DNA of 64,000 nt. It comes from DRPG01 sp964655065. Its GTDB lineage: Bacteria > Myxococcota_A > UBA796 > GCA-2862545. The position numbers were made by a program, and so were the translations under genes. Below, piece by piece: positions 36,781 to 43,776 of the stretch (the first letter of the stretch is position 1; every line of letters starts with the position of its first letter). The DNA is taken from contig CAZZLC010000007.1 of the NCBI GenBank assembly GCA_964655065.1, forward strand, positions 1 to 64,000, written 5' to 3'. Under the pieces are notes generated by a model, which was given only the letters and a program-made list of their open reading frames with translations, ran no database searches and had not been told where the DNA came from.

Positions 36781-38688
36781 ATGGACCGTACCAGAATTCT
36801 CCGCGCCCTTGGCCAGGCGGTCCCGACGGGGGGGCTTGCCGGAGCGACAGTGGCACTCCTGACGGGGTTTGCGCAGGGCGTGATCCTCGCTCGGGCTGGT
36901 CAGGGATGGGGAGCGGCGGAGGTAGGTCCGGCGCTCGTGGTGGAGTCGTTGCTCGCCGGCCTCGTCGTGGGGTCCACCGCGTGGCTCTTCGCCGGGTTGT
37001 CCCGGCGGCGCTGGATCGGGTGGCTCGCGGGGTCCGGACTGTTCGTCGGCCTCCTCCTCGTGGGGGACTTCGATGCGCCGGCCCGCGGTCCTGCGCCGGC
37101 CGCCGTTTCCGTCACCGGCCCCCGCACCGTCGTGCTGGTGACGCTCGACACGCTGCGCCGCGACCACGTCTCCGCCTACCCCGACGCCAAGCTGCCCGGG
37201 CTGACCCCCGTGCTGGAGGAGCTCGCCTCCGAGGCCATCCGCTTCGACCTGGCGCGGGCGCCCGCTCCGCTGACCCTGCCCGTCCACACGTCGATGCTCA
37301 CCGGCAAGCTGCCCGTGGAGCACGGCATCCTCCGCAACGGAATGGTGCTGCCCGTGTCCGACGATACGGCGCTGCCGGGACTCCTCGCCGGGGCAGGCTA
37401 CCGAACGGCGGCCTTCACGAGCTCGTCGGTGCTCCACGGCGCGCACGGCCTCGCCAGGTGGTTCTCGGTGTACCGCGACCGCCTGGGCGCCCACCCCGCG
37501 CGGGACGCCCTCCCGCTGTCGCGCTTCGTGCTCGGCGCGGAATCCGTCGGCCGCCTTCAGAAGGAGCCCGGCGACCGCACCGTCACTCGCGCGCTCTCGT
37601 GGCTCGATCGCGTGGGTGACGATCCCGTGTTCTTGTGGGTCCACCTCTACGACGCCCACGCGCCGCACCTCGACCGACCGCTGCGCGGCGGCCGCGCCGG
37701 GGCCTTCGAGCGGCTGCCCCATCCCTGCGACTACGTCGGGCATCCCGCACAGCGGGCCCGTTCGGCCGCTCGCTTCGGCAAGAAGCCGATCCTCGTCGAC
37801 GAGGCCGAGTGCCGGGAGAGGGCCTGGACCGGTCTGAAGAACCGGCTCGGAGACTATGCGGCCGAGGTCGCGTTTGCCGACGCACAGCTCGGACGCCTGC
37901 TCGCCGGGCTGCGCGCCCGCGGTCGCTTCGACGATGCCGCGATCGTGGTCGCCGCCGATCATGGCGAGAGCCTCACCGAGCACCAGCAGATGATCTCGCA
38001 CCAGTTCGATCTGTACGAGCCGGTGCTCCGCGTGCCTCTGCTGGTGCGCCCGCCGGGCGGCCGGGCCGAGTGGCCCGCGGTCGTCGATCGCCCGGTGGGC
38101 ACGGTCCAGGTGGCAGCCACCCTGGCTCGACTCGCCGGCCTCCCTCCGGGGAGCATCGGCGGACGCGACCTCCTGGCCGTGGCCGAGGGGCAAGCGGCGG
38201 GACCCGAGATCGAGGTCGCGGTGGCCCCTTCGCCGCTCCCCGGCCTCAGTCCGCACCACGTCGCGTTGAGACGAGGCGATCGCAAGGTGCTGAGCCTCGG
38301 GGGGAACCGCTACGAGCGGTATGCCCTCGACGACGACCCCTGGGAGCGCGTTCCCCTCCGCGCTGACGACGACGCCCCCGCTCCCGAACCGCCCAAGCTG
38401 CCCCAGCTGGAGCGAACCGGCCCCCCCGGCATCCTCGGGCTGCCAGGCCTGCCCGACCCCATCGAGCTCGTACAGCGAAGCCACGCGGCATCGTGGCCCC
38501 GCCCGGAGGACGAGCACGCGTGGCGCTCTCTCCCCGACGAGCTGGCGCCCGATTTTGCCGAGCTCGAGGCCCGAGGCGACACCGCGCTCGCCGCCGCCGA
38601 GGGGCGCACCCTTCCCGACGGCGAGGTCGACGCCTCACTCCCCGATGATGTCCGGGAGGCACTCGAGGCCCTCGGCTACCTGCAGTGA
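36781..38688 (+). CDS. Membrane sulfatase/phosphatase-superfamily protein with Thr in the nucleophile position
   Basis: 635 aa. The first 100 residues contain three hydrophobic helices, so the catalytic domain is anchored and probably periplasmic. The alkaline phosphatase superfamily core is present: 'VLVTLDTLRRDHVSAY' (metal-binding Asp123), the nucleophile region PAPLTLPVHTSMLTG, and 'AADHGES' with Asp393/His394. At the place where sulfatases have C/S-x-P-x-R, this protein has T165-L-P-V-H169, so formylglycine formation is not expected; Thr could be the nucleophile as in related phosphohydrolases. A Pro-rich region and an acidic tail end the protein. The next gene, a putative selenoprotein, starts 28 bases after the stop, suggesting one transcript. 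Confidence 0.85.
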   Translation: MDRTRILRALGQAVPTGGLAGATVALLTGFAQGVILARAGQGWGAAEVGPALVVESLLAGLVVGSTAWLFAGLSRRRWIGWLAGSGLFVGLLLVGDFDAPARGPAPAAVSVTGPRTVVLVTLDTLRRDHVSAYPDAKLPGLTPVLEELASEAIRFDLARAPAPLTLPVHTSMLTGKLPVEHGILRNGMVLPVSDDTALPGLLAGAGYRTAAFTSSSVLHGAHGLARWFSVYRDRLGAHPARDALPLSRFVLGAESVGRLQKEPGDRTVTRALSWLDRVGDDPVFLWVHLYDAHAPHLDRPLRGGRAGAFERLPHPCDYVGHPAQRARSAARFGKKPILVDEAECRERAWTGLKNRLGDYAAEVAFADAQLGRLLAGLRARGRFDDAAIVVAADHGESLTEHQQMISHQFDLYEPVLRVPLLVRPPGGRAEWPAVVDRPVGTVQVAATLARLAGLPPGSIGGRDLLAVAEGQAAGPEIEVAVAPSPLPGLSPHHVALRRGDRKVLSLGGNRYERYALDDDPWERVPLRADDDAPAPEPPKLPQLERTGPPGILGLPGLPDPIELVQRSHAASWPRPEDEHAWRSLPDELAPDFAELEARGDTALAAAEGRTLPDGEVDASLPDDVREALEALGYLQ

Positions 38689-38716
38689 TGGGCTATGCTC
38701 CGCGGGGGAGGACTCC

Positions 38717-39223
38717 ATGCGCACGCTCGTCGCCCTCGCCATGCTCGGCTGCACGGCCGAGACCGGCTCCGACGGCATCTCCACCGCACGCTCCGGGGAG
38801 GTACTGCCCGACTTCACCCTCGACGACGTCAACCCCACCTCGCCCACGAGCGGGGAGCCCGTGTCCGTCGCCGATCAGCGCGGGAGGGTGAGCGCCTGGT
38901 ACTTCGGCCACTCGACGTGAAGCTACTGCAGTAGCCAGTTCGGCTACCTCGACGAGCTGCAGCGAGAGGTGCCCGAAGCCATCGTGCTCGGGATCAACGG
39001 GGTCGGGTACGAGTCGGGCAACGCCACGATCACCGAAGGCCGTGACCTGCCCTGGCTCCAGGACACCCCAGAGACCGAGGTGTGGGCGCTCTGGTCGATC
39101 GCCTACCGCGACGTCGTCGTCCTCGACGAGGAAGGCGTGGTCGTCGCCGTCTACAACCTGACCAACCACGACCTGGCCGACTCCGACAACTACGACGCCC
39201 TGCGGTCGCTCCTCGCCCCCTGA
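38717..39223 (+). CDS. Thioredoxin-fold selenoprotein lipoprotein with UxxC motif (in-frame TGA = Sec68)
   Basis: ATG at 38717 with GGGGAGGA upstream; 168 aa if the TGA at 38918-38920 is read as selenocysteine. Before the TGA the protein has a lipobox (LAMLGC) and a redoxin start ('LPDFTLDDVNP', 'RGRVSAWYFGHST'). After it the same frame continues 'SYCSSQFGYLDELQ', then 'AIVLGINGVGYES', 'DVVVLDEEGVVVAVYNL' and a stop at 39221. The TGA falls exactly on the first position of the CxxC redox motif, giving U68-S-Y-C71. Both halves are needed for a complete fold, and codon bias is the same on both sides. A SECIS-like hairpin lies right after the TGA. It probably acts as an extracytoplasmic thiol oxidoreductase or peroxidase-like redoxin. 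If Sec is not inserted, the gene would make a useless 67-aa fragment. Confidence 0.85.
38918..38947 (+). promoter_or_regulatory. Sec codon and bacterial SECIS-like hairpin
   Basis: TGA at 38918-38920. GTAGCC (38931-38936) pairs perfectly with GGCTAC (38942-38947) around the five-base loop AGTTC. The loop begins 16 bases after the TGA and has G as its second base, which fits the published bacterial SECIS pattern (loop 16-37 nt from UGA, upper stem of at least 4 bp, G among the first two loop bases). A lower stem can form between CTGCA (38926-38930) and TGCAG (38958-38962). A competing short hairpin, GCTAC-TGCA-GTAGC (38922-38935), uses the same 5' arm. SelB with Sec-tRNA would bind here during translation. 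Confidence 0.7.
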
Positions 39224-39230
39224 GCGTCGC

Positions 39231-39719
39231 TCACTGGGCGACGTCGGCCGCGGTGGCATCGAGGTGAGCGAGGAGGCAGACTGGCGCGAGCTCGACCAGG
39301 AGACCGCGCGAGCCTCCGTTGATCGCGATGGACCGCAGAGCGAGTATCGACTCCTGGACGACCACACGCAGCAGCTTGCGCGTACCGAACGGGGAGGTGC
39401 CGCCGACGCGGTAGCCGGTGTGGCGCTCGGCGACCGCTGGCGGACAGGGACGGACCTGCTTGACCCCGAGCACCCGGGCCACCGCGCTGGCCGACACCTC
39501 CCGATCCCCGTGCATCAGCACGAGAAAGGGCTCGCTGCGGGGGTCCTCGAAGACCAGGGTCTTCACCACGGTGTGCAGGTCGAGCCCGAGAGCCTCGGCC
39601 GCGGCGCGGGCGCCCCCTCGCTCGACGTAGGGGTAGAGCCGCGGCTCGAAGGCGACGCCGAGCGCGCGCAACGTCCGCAGGGCGGGGGTGGACGGGATTC
39701 GCGGTCGAGCCACGGTCAC
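39231..39719 (-). CDS. ybaK: YbaK/EbsC-family aminoacyl-tRNA deacylase
   Basis: 162 aa, the family's usual size. Conserved features include 'HTVVKTLVFED' with the catalytic Lys, 'VKQVRPCPP' and the 'GYRVGGTSPFG' loop that binds the 3' end of the tRNA. The family hydrolyses mischarged Cys-tRNA(Pro) or related aminoacyl-tRNAs in the cytoplasm. It is convergent with the selenoprotein gene, seven bases apart. There is no sign of a prolyl-tRNA synthetase nearby. The 158 bases between its start and the sigma factor gene hold no recognisable feature. Confidence 0.9.
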   Translation of the reverse strand: MTVARPRIPSTPALRTLRALGVAFEPRLYPYVERGGARAAAEALGLDLHTVVKTLVFEDPRSEPFLVLMHGDREVSASAVARVLGVKQVRPCPPAVAERHTGYRVGGTSPFGTRKLLRVVVQESILALRSIAINGGSRGLLVELAPVCLLAHLDATAADVAQ

Positions 39720-39877
39720 TCCCGGCCATCATGGGACGCGGGCACGGCCTCCACAGGCCCACAGACGACCCGAGACCCGATGAACGACTCGGTCAACGCT
39801 CGGATCCTCGCTGGCAAGGGCCACCCTCCCCCGCCAATCATAGCGTTGCCCGCCCGTCGAGGACGGCGCCGCGTGGC

Positions 39878-40381
39878 TCAGCCCGCCGCGGCGGAGAGCG
39901 CCCGACGCACGTGCTTGCGGGCCCGATGAAGCAGCACCCGCTGGTTGGTCGGGGAGACCGCCATGGCCTCGCACACGTCCTCCGCGGAGCGACCCTCGAC
40001 CTGGCGCATCTCGAACACGCGACGCTGGCGGACCGGCATCTCCTCGAGCGTCCGCTCCACCAGAGATCCGAGCTCGGCGCCTACGGCGACGGCCTCGGGT
40101 GTGAGTCCGTCGACGCGGTTGTCGACGAGCGGCGTGGGCACGAAGCGCGACTCCTTGCGCACCTGGGTGAACGCCCGATTCGCCACGATTCGCGTCATCC
40201 ACCAGCGGATGGACGAGCGGCCCTCGAAGCGGTGCAGGCCGCGGGCGATGGCGATCCAGGCGTCCTGACAGACCTCCTCCGCCAGATCGCGTCGCCGGCA
40301 GATCCGCTGGGCGTGGGCGAGTAGCGCCTCGTGATGGGCTGCGAACAGCTCCCTCATCTCTCGGTCCTCACCGTCGACCAT
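39878..40381 (-). CDS. ECF-type RNA polymerase sigma factor
   Basis: 167 aa; the ATG at 40381 has GGAGG six bases upstream. Region 2 is recognisable ('LLAHAQRICRRRDLAEEVCQDAWIAI', read in parts, and 'SSIRWWMTRIVANRA'), and region 4 ends with 'PVRQRRVFEMRQVEGRSAEDV' and a helix-turn-helix 'SPTNQRVLLHRARKHVR'. It directs RNA polymerase to a small regulon. No anti-sigma factor lies next to it; instead it is divergent from an FHA-domain protein with 98 bases between the starts, so the two may be co-regulated, possibly through Thr phosphorylation read by the FHA domain. Confidence 0.9.
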   Translation of the reverse strand: MVDGEDREMRELFAAHHEALLAHAQRICRRRDLAEEVCQDAWIAIARGLHRFEGRSSIRWWMTRIVANRAFTQVRKESRFVPTPLVDNRVDGLTPEAVAVGAELGSLVERTLEEMPVRQRRVFEMRQVEGRSAEDVCEAMAVSPTNQRVLLHRARKHVRRALSAAAG

Positions 40382-40479
40382 GCCGTCCTCCGTGTCGGAT
40401 GAAGACGGGCATGTGGGGGACCCTGCTGGACGGCGCCTCACGCCACTCTCACGGGATACGAACCCGCCGAGGAGGCAGG

Positions 40480-41571
40480 GTGTCGGAGGCGAGAGTCGTG
40501 TTCCGGTACGGCCACGAGCGGTACACCGTCTCGGAGGGTCAGCTCCTGGGTCGCATCGCGTCGTCGCCCATCCCCTTCAACGAGGACGGGTTCGTGAGCC
40601 GCGAGCACGCCGTGCTGTCTTCGCGCCGAGGCCGACCCGTGCTCGTGCCGGTCCGCGGACGCCTCTGGCGCAACGGCCGCGAGGAGCCCCGGACTTGCGG
40701 GCTCGTCGTCGGGGACCGCGTCGCCTTGTCCGAGACGACCGAGCTGGAGGTCACGGAGCTTCAGAACGCCCACCGGGTCGCTCTCGTCGACCAGGGCGCC
40801 CCCCGGCGCTGGGTGGTGCCCGGCTCGGGGGTGTTCGTCTCGTTCGAGGGCGGCGACCTCGGCTTCCTGCCCATGACGGCAGCGCGTCCCGAGCTGCCTC
40901 GCCTGTTCGAGGGCGCAGACGAGGCGTGGCACCTCGAGCGACCCGGTCGGGAACCGGAGGTGGTGTACTACGGCGATGCCCTCACGTTCGGTGACCTGAC
41001 GGTGCGGCTCGAGGCCGGTCCGGTCTCGGGCGATCCCCAGACCCGGGTCCGCCAGGGTCTCGACGTGAAGATGTACCTCGACGAGCCGGACGAGCCTGGC
41101 CACACCCACGTCGTCGGCGTCACCGACGTGGCGGGGTCTGCGCACGGACCCCTACGGGGTCGCTCCCACCGCCTGTGGTCCCGAGTCGTCGTGCTCCAGG
41201 CCCTCCGGGGCGGTGCCGTACACCGAGACGACATCCTCCGGGCCGTGTGGGGGCCCGGGGTCAAGCCGCACACCTTCGACCAGACGAAGAGCGTGCTGAA
41301 CCGCAACTGCGGCGTGCTCGGCCTGCGACCGCCGCTGACGAACCAACGGCCGGGCGACGCCCCCGGCACCTGGCGCCTCGACGTGGAGGCCGAAGACCGC
41401 TTCACCATCGGGTTCGATGGCCGCACGATCACGTTCGAGGAGCTCACGCTGGGTGCCTCCGTGGTACTCCCCGCGGCCGAGGGCGCAGAACGCGCCGCGG
41501 CGTGGCGCGAGGTCGTGGCATCCGCGGGCCCGGAGCACCGCCTCAAGGCCCTGCTCCGGCGCGTCCTGTAG
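40480..41571 (+). CDS. FHA-domain protein with C-terminal winged-helix-like domain
   Basis: 363 aa; the GTG at 40480 has GGAGG upstream. The FHA-type core sits at the N-terminus ('GQLLGRIASSP', 'DGFVSREHAVL'), with the Gly-Arg, Ser-Arg and His residues that contact phosphothreonine. A second FHA-like or beta region follows ('PGREPEVVYYGDALTFGDLTV', read in parts). The C-terminal 130 residues are helical and basic ('RSHRLWSRVVVLQALRGG', 'VHRDDILRAVWGPGV') and resemble a winged-helix DNA-binding domain. This suggests a transcription regulator whose activity depends on a phosphorylated partner. It is divergent from the ECF sigma factor. Confidence 0.8.
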   Translation: MSEARVVFRYGHERYTVSEGQLLGRIASSPIPFNEDGFVSREHAVLSSRRGRPVLVPVRGRLWRNGREEPRTCGLVVGDRVALSETTELEVTELQNAHRVALVDQGAPRRWVVPGSGVFVSFEGGDLGFLPMTAARPELPRLFEGADEAWHLERPGREPEVVYYGDALTFGDLTVRLEAGPVSGDPQTRVRQGLDVKMYLDEPDEPGHTHVVGVTDVAGSAHGPLRGRSHRLWSRVVVLQALRGGAVHRDDILRAVWGPGVKPHTFDQTKSVLNRNCGVLGLRPPLTNQRPGDAPGTWRLDVEAEDRFTIGFDGRTITFEELTLGASVVLPAAEGAERAAAWREVVASAGPEHRLKALLRRVL

Positions 41572-41581
41572 GGTTGAGGGA

Positions 41582-42325
41582 CTACCCGCGGAGGCGCAGC
41601 ACGTCACTGCGAGCGAAGAGCGCACCCACCTCGAGCCCCAACGAGGGCTCGGCGTAGAGCGAAGGTGGCACGCTGATGTCCGCCAGGTAGAGCTCGCCGA
41701 CGTGCGGTACTGCGCCCGGGTGCCGCAGCCCCTCCTTCGGGAGGGCCAGCGTCAAGGTTGCCGTGGCTCGGATGGCCGGCTCGTGGATGATGCCCGTCGT
41801 GGTGTCGAGCCCGCTCGGGGCGTCGAGGGCGAGGATGGGTGCGGCCTGAGCCTGGGCCCACTGAACGAGGGTCGCCGCGCCGTCCCGGGGGGCGCCCCGC
41901 AGCGAGTAGCCGATCACTCCGTCCAGCACGAGATCTGCAGGGCCAAGACCGTCCACCTGGTCGGCCGAGTGCACCGGGACCCCCAGTCGGCGGACAATAT
42001 CGAGCTGGTGCGCGGGCACCGGGGTGAACGCCTCGGGCGCCGTGGCCAGGGCGACCTCCACGTCGGCGCCCCAGCCTCGAAGTCGTCGCGCGGCGACCAG
42101 CGCGCCCCCACCGTTGCCCCCCGGACCCGCGAGCGCGATCACGCGCCGTCCGGCAGGGTTGCCGTCGAGAAAGCGGTCACGAGCCAGCAAGGCGAGGCCC
42201 CGCCCCGCGTTCTCCATCATCTGCACGAGCCCGATGCGGTACTCCTCGATCATCAGTCGATCGACCTCGATCATCTGCTCGGTGGTCAGCCAGGGGAGCG
42301 TGGGCTCGGCTTCGGGAAGGGACAA
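41582..42325 (-). CDS. nnrE: NAD(P)H-hydrate epimerase (YjeF N-terminal domain)
   Basis: 247 aa from a TTG at 42325 preceded by GGAGG; a longer frame to 42433 overlaps the upstream small gene. Motifs of the YjeF N-terminal fold are clear: 'QMMENAGRGLA', the glycine loop 'ALAGPGGNGGGALVAARRL', and 'ALDAPSGLDTTTG'. The enzyme epimerises damaged NAD(P)HX so that a dehydratase can repair it. The C-terminal dehydratase (YjeF-C/NnrD) domain is absent, so it must be encoded elsewhere. It is 35 bases downstream of the small Cys-containing gene in the same direction and 10 bases convergent with the FHA gene. Confidence 0.88.
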   Translation of the reverse strand: MSLPEAEPTLPWLTTEQMIEVDRLMIEEYRIGLVQMMENAGRGLALLARDRFLDGNPAGRRVIALAGPGGNGGGALVAARRLRGWGADVEVALATAPEAFTPVPAHQLDIVRRLGVPVHSADQVDGLGPADLVLDGVIGYSLRGAPRDGAATLVQWAQAQAAPILALDAPSGLDTTTGIIHEPAIRATATLTLALPKEGLRHPGAVPHVGELYLADISVPPSLYAEPSLGLEVGALFARSDVLRLRG

Positions 42326-42360
42326 GGTTTCCTCCAAGGGACGCCCGGGGTGGGCAAGCG

Positions 42361-42764
42361 CTACCAGAGTGCGAGCACCATGCGCTCGAGGCGATCGGGG
42401 TTCGGAATGTCGAGGCGCCGCCCCCGTCGGCACACCCAGCCGCGCTCCTGCATGCGGGTGTCGTCACACCTCGCGACGTCGCGCGCCATGAGGCGCCGGG
42501 GCCGCGAACAGGCNNNNNNNNNNNNNNNNNNNNNNNNNNNNNNNNNNNNNNNNNNNNNNNNNNNNNNNNNNNNNNNNNNNNNNNNNNNNNNNNNNNNNNN
42601 NNNNNNNNNNNNNTGTCGTCACACCTCGCGACGTCGCGCGCCATGAGGCGCCGGGGCCGCGAACAGGCGACGAACTCGCGGCGCACGCGCGGGGGCAGCG
42701 ACGCGAGGATCCCGGGAGCGTCGTGCGTGCGGGCCGGCACGTCGGCCTCGTGGTCTCGGGACAT
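42361..42764 (-). CDS. Small hypothetical protein (82 aa) spanning the assembly gap
   Basis: When the 155 artefactual bases at the gap are removed, a continuous 249-base frame runs from an ATG at 42764, preceded by GAGGAGG, to a TAG at 42361. The product is basic and has three Cys ('FVACSRPRR', 'VARCDDTR', 'GWVCRRGRR') and a short helix at the end ('PDRLERMVLALW'). No family is recognised; the pattern might be a small metal-binding or nucleic-acid-binding protein. It precedes the epimerase gene by 35 bases, so the two may share a transcript. Neither half looks complete without the join. Confidence 0.65.
42459..42668. other. Assembly gap: 100 N flanked by identical 55-bp copies
   Basis: Bases 42514-42613 are N; 42459-42513 and 42614-42668 are identical 55-base copies. 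It is the same structure as the gap at 2412-2511, which argues for an assembler overlap of 55 bases and not for a real repeat. Removing 155 bases restores the 82-aa small gene. Confidence 0.92.
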
Positions 42765-42855
42765 CGGCACCTCCTCGCGCCGGAGTGGCGTCGTCATCGA
42801 GGTACCGGTTCGCCGTCGACTCTGGGCCTCACAGGGCCCTCACACTCGCGCTGCG

Positions 42856-43239
42856 TCAGTCGGGCGGCGCACAGTCGATGGGCTCCGCGATCACCGACTC
42901 GAGGGAGGCGTCGTGAGCCACCCAGCGCTCGACGACGTCGTCGGGCACCTCGAGCTCGGTCAGGACCTTGCGGAGCACCGCGATCCGACGCTGAAAGTGG
43001 CCGCGATGAATGCGGAGGGGCCGGTGCACGACGCCCATCGGGCGTCCCGAGTAGCGCGCCGGGCCCCCGAGGTGAGCAGAGGCGAGCTCGATCTCGTGCT
43101 TCAGGATGCGCTCGCGGTCTCGCCCCTCGAAGAGAAACCCGATGACGAAGTCGGAGCGCATGCGATCGACGAAGATCGTCATGATCCGCTCGACGCCCTC
43201 GGGACCTCCGAGGCGGTGGTAGTCGGACAGGGAACTCAT
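42856..43239 (-). CDS. Truncated hemoglobin (globin)
   Basis: 127 aa, ATG at 43239. The pattern 'YHRLGGPEGVERIMTIFVDRM' at the start and 'RPMGVVHRPLRIHRGHF' in the middle match the truncated-globin fold, with the proximal heme His expected at the 'RIHRGHF' helix. The segment 'GFLFEGRDRERILKHEIEL' forms the C/E region. Such proteins bind O2 or NO and help with oxygen or nitrosative stress. It is divergent from a cyclic-nucleotide-binding protein with 69 bases between the starts. No strong ribosome site is visible for this start. Confidence 0.82.
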   Translation of the reverse strand: MSSLSDYHRLGGPEGVERIMTIFVDRMRSDFVIGFLFEGRDRERILKHEIELASAHLGGPARYSGRPMGVVHRPLRIHRGHFQRRIAVLRKVLTELEVPDDVVERWVAHDASLESVIAEPIDCAPPD

Positions 43240-43308
43240 GCCGATGCCATAGCAACCTGGCTCAATGTCGGACGCAAAGTGCCGAACGGTCAGGTGTCGG
43301 AGGTGGGC

Positions 43309-43767
43309 ATGTCCCCGACCGGTTCCACGACGAACGAGCGGTACGCGATGCTCGCCGGGGCCTCCTGGGCTCCCGAGATTCCCGAGCTGGCCCTCCGCGA
43401 GGTGGCCGCGCGGTCGACGACCCACCGATACGGCCAGGGGGAACCGATCGTCGAAGAAGCCGATGCAGGCTGGATGGGCTTCGTCGTCGACGGCGAGTGC
43501 GAGGTGGCTCACCGCGCGCTCGGATCCGAGCCACGCGTGCGGCGCGTGATGGGACCGGGTCGGGTGTTCGGTGAAGTGGCGCTGCTCGACGGCTCCCCCC
43601 GGCAAGCAAGCGTTGCCGCCATCGAGGCCACGACCGTGGTGCGACTCGACGCGTCGGCAGTGGAGGCCATGGCAGCGGAGAACCCGAAGGCTGCCTTCGA
43701 GCTGGTGCGGTGTGTCGCCCGAGACCTCGCGCGGCGGATCCGCTGGATGGAGCGAAACCGCTTCTGA
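43309..43767 (+). CDS. Cyclic-nucleotide-binding-domain protein
   Basis: 152 aa; the ATG at 43309 has GGAGGTGGG upstream. It is a single cNMP-binding jelly roll: 'YGQGEPIVEEADAGWMGFVVDGECEV' (read in parts), the phosphate-binding cassette around 'GRVFGEVALLDGSPRQASVAA', and the C-terminal helices. The Arg in 'SPRQAS' contacts the cyclic phosphate in active family members. No DNA-binding or kinase domain is attached, so it may act by binding a partner. It shares its upstream region with the globin. Confidence 0.85.
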   Translation: MSPTGSTTNERYAMLAGASWAPEIPELALREVAARSTTHRYGQGEPIVEEADAGWMGFVVDGECEVAHRALGSEPRVRRVMGPGRVFGEVALLDGSPRQASVAAIEATTVVRLDASAVEAMAAENPKAAFELVRCVARDLARRIRWMERNRF

Positions 43768-43776
43768 GTGCGCCGG

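Noticed and set aside
38321..38920. 199-codon frame ending at the TGA at 38918
   Set aside because: Its first part runs out of frame through the sulfatase gene; only the part from 38717 is real, and it continues beyond the TGA as a selenoprotein.
38922..38935. Palindrome GCTACTGCAGTAGC as a protein-binding operator
   Set aside because: It lies inside the coding sequence directly after the Sec codon; an RNA role in the SECIS region is simpler.
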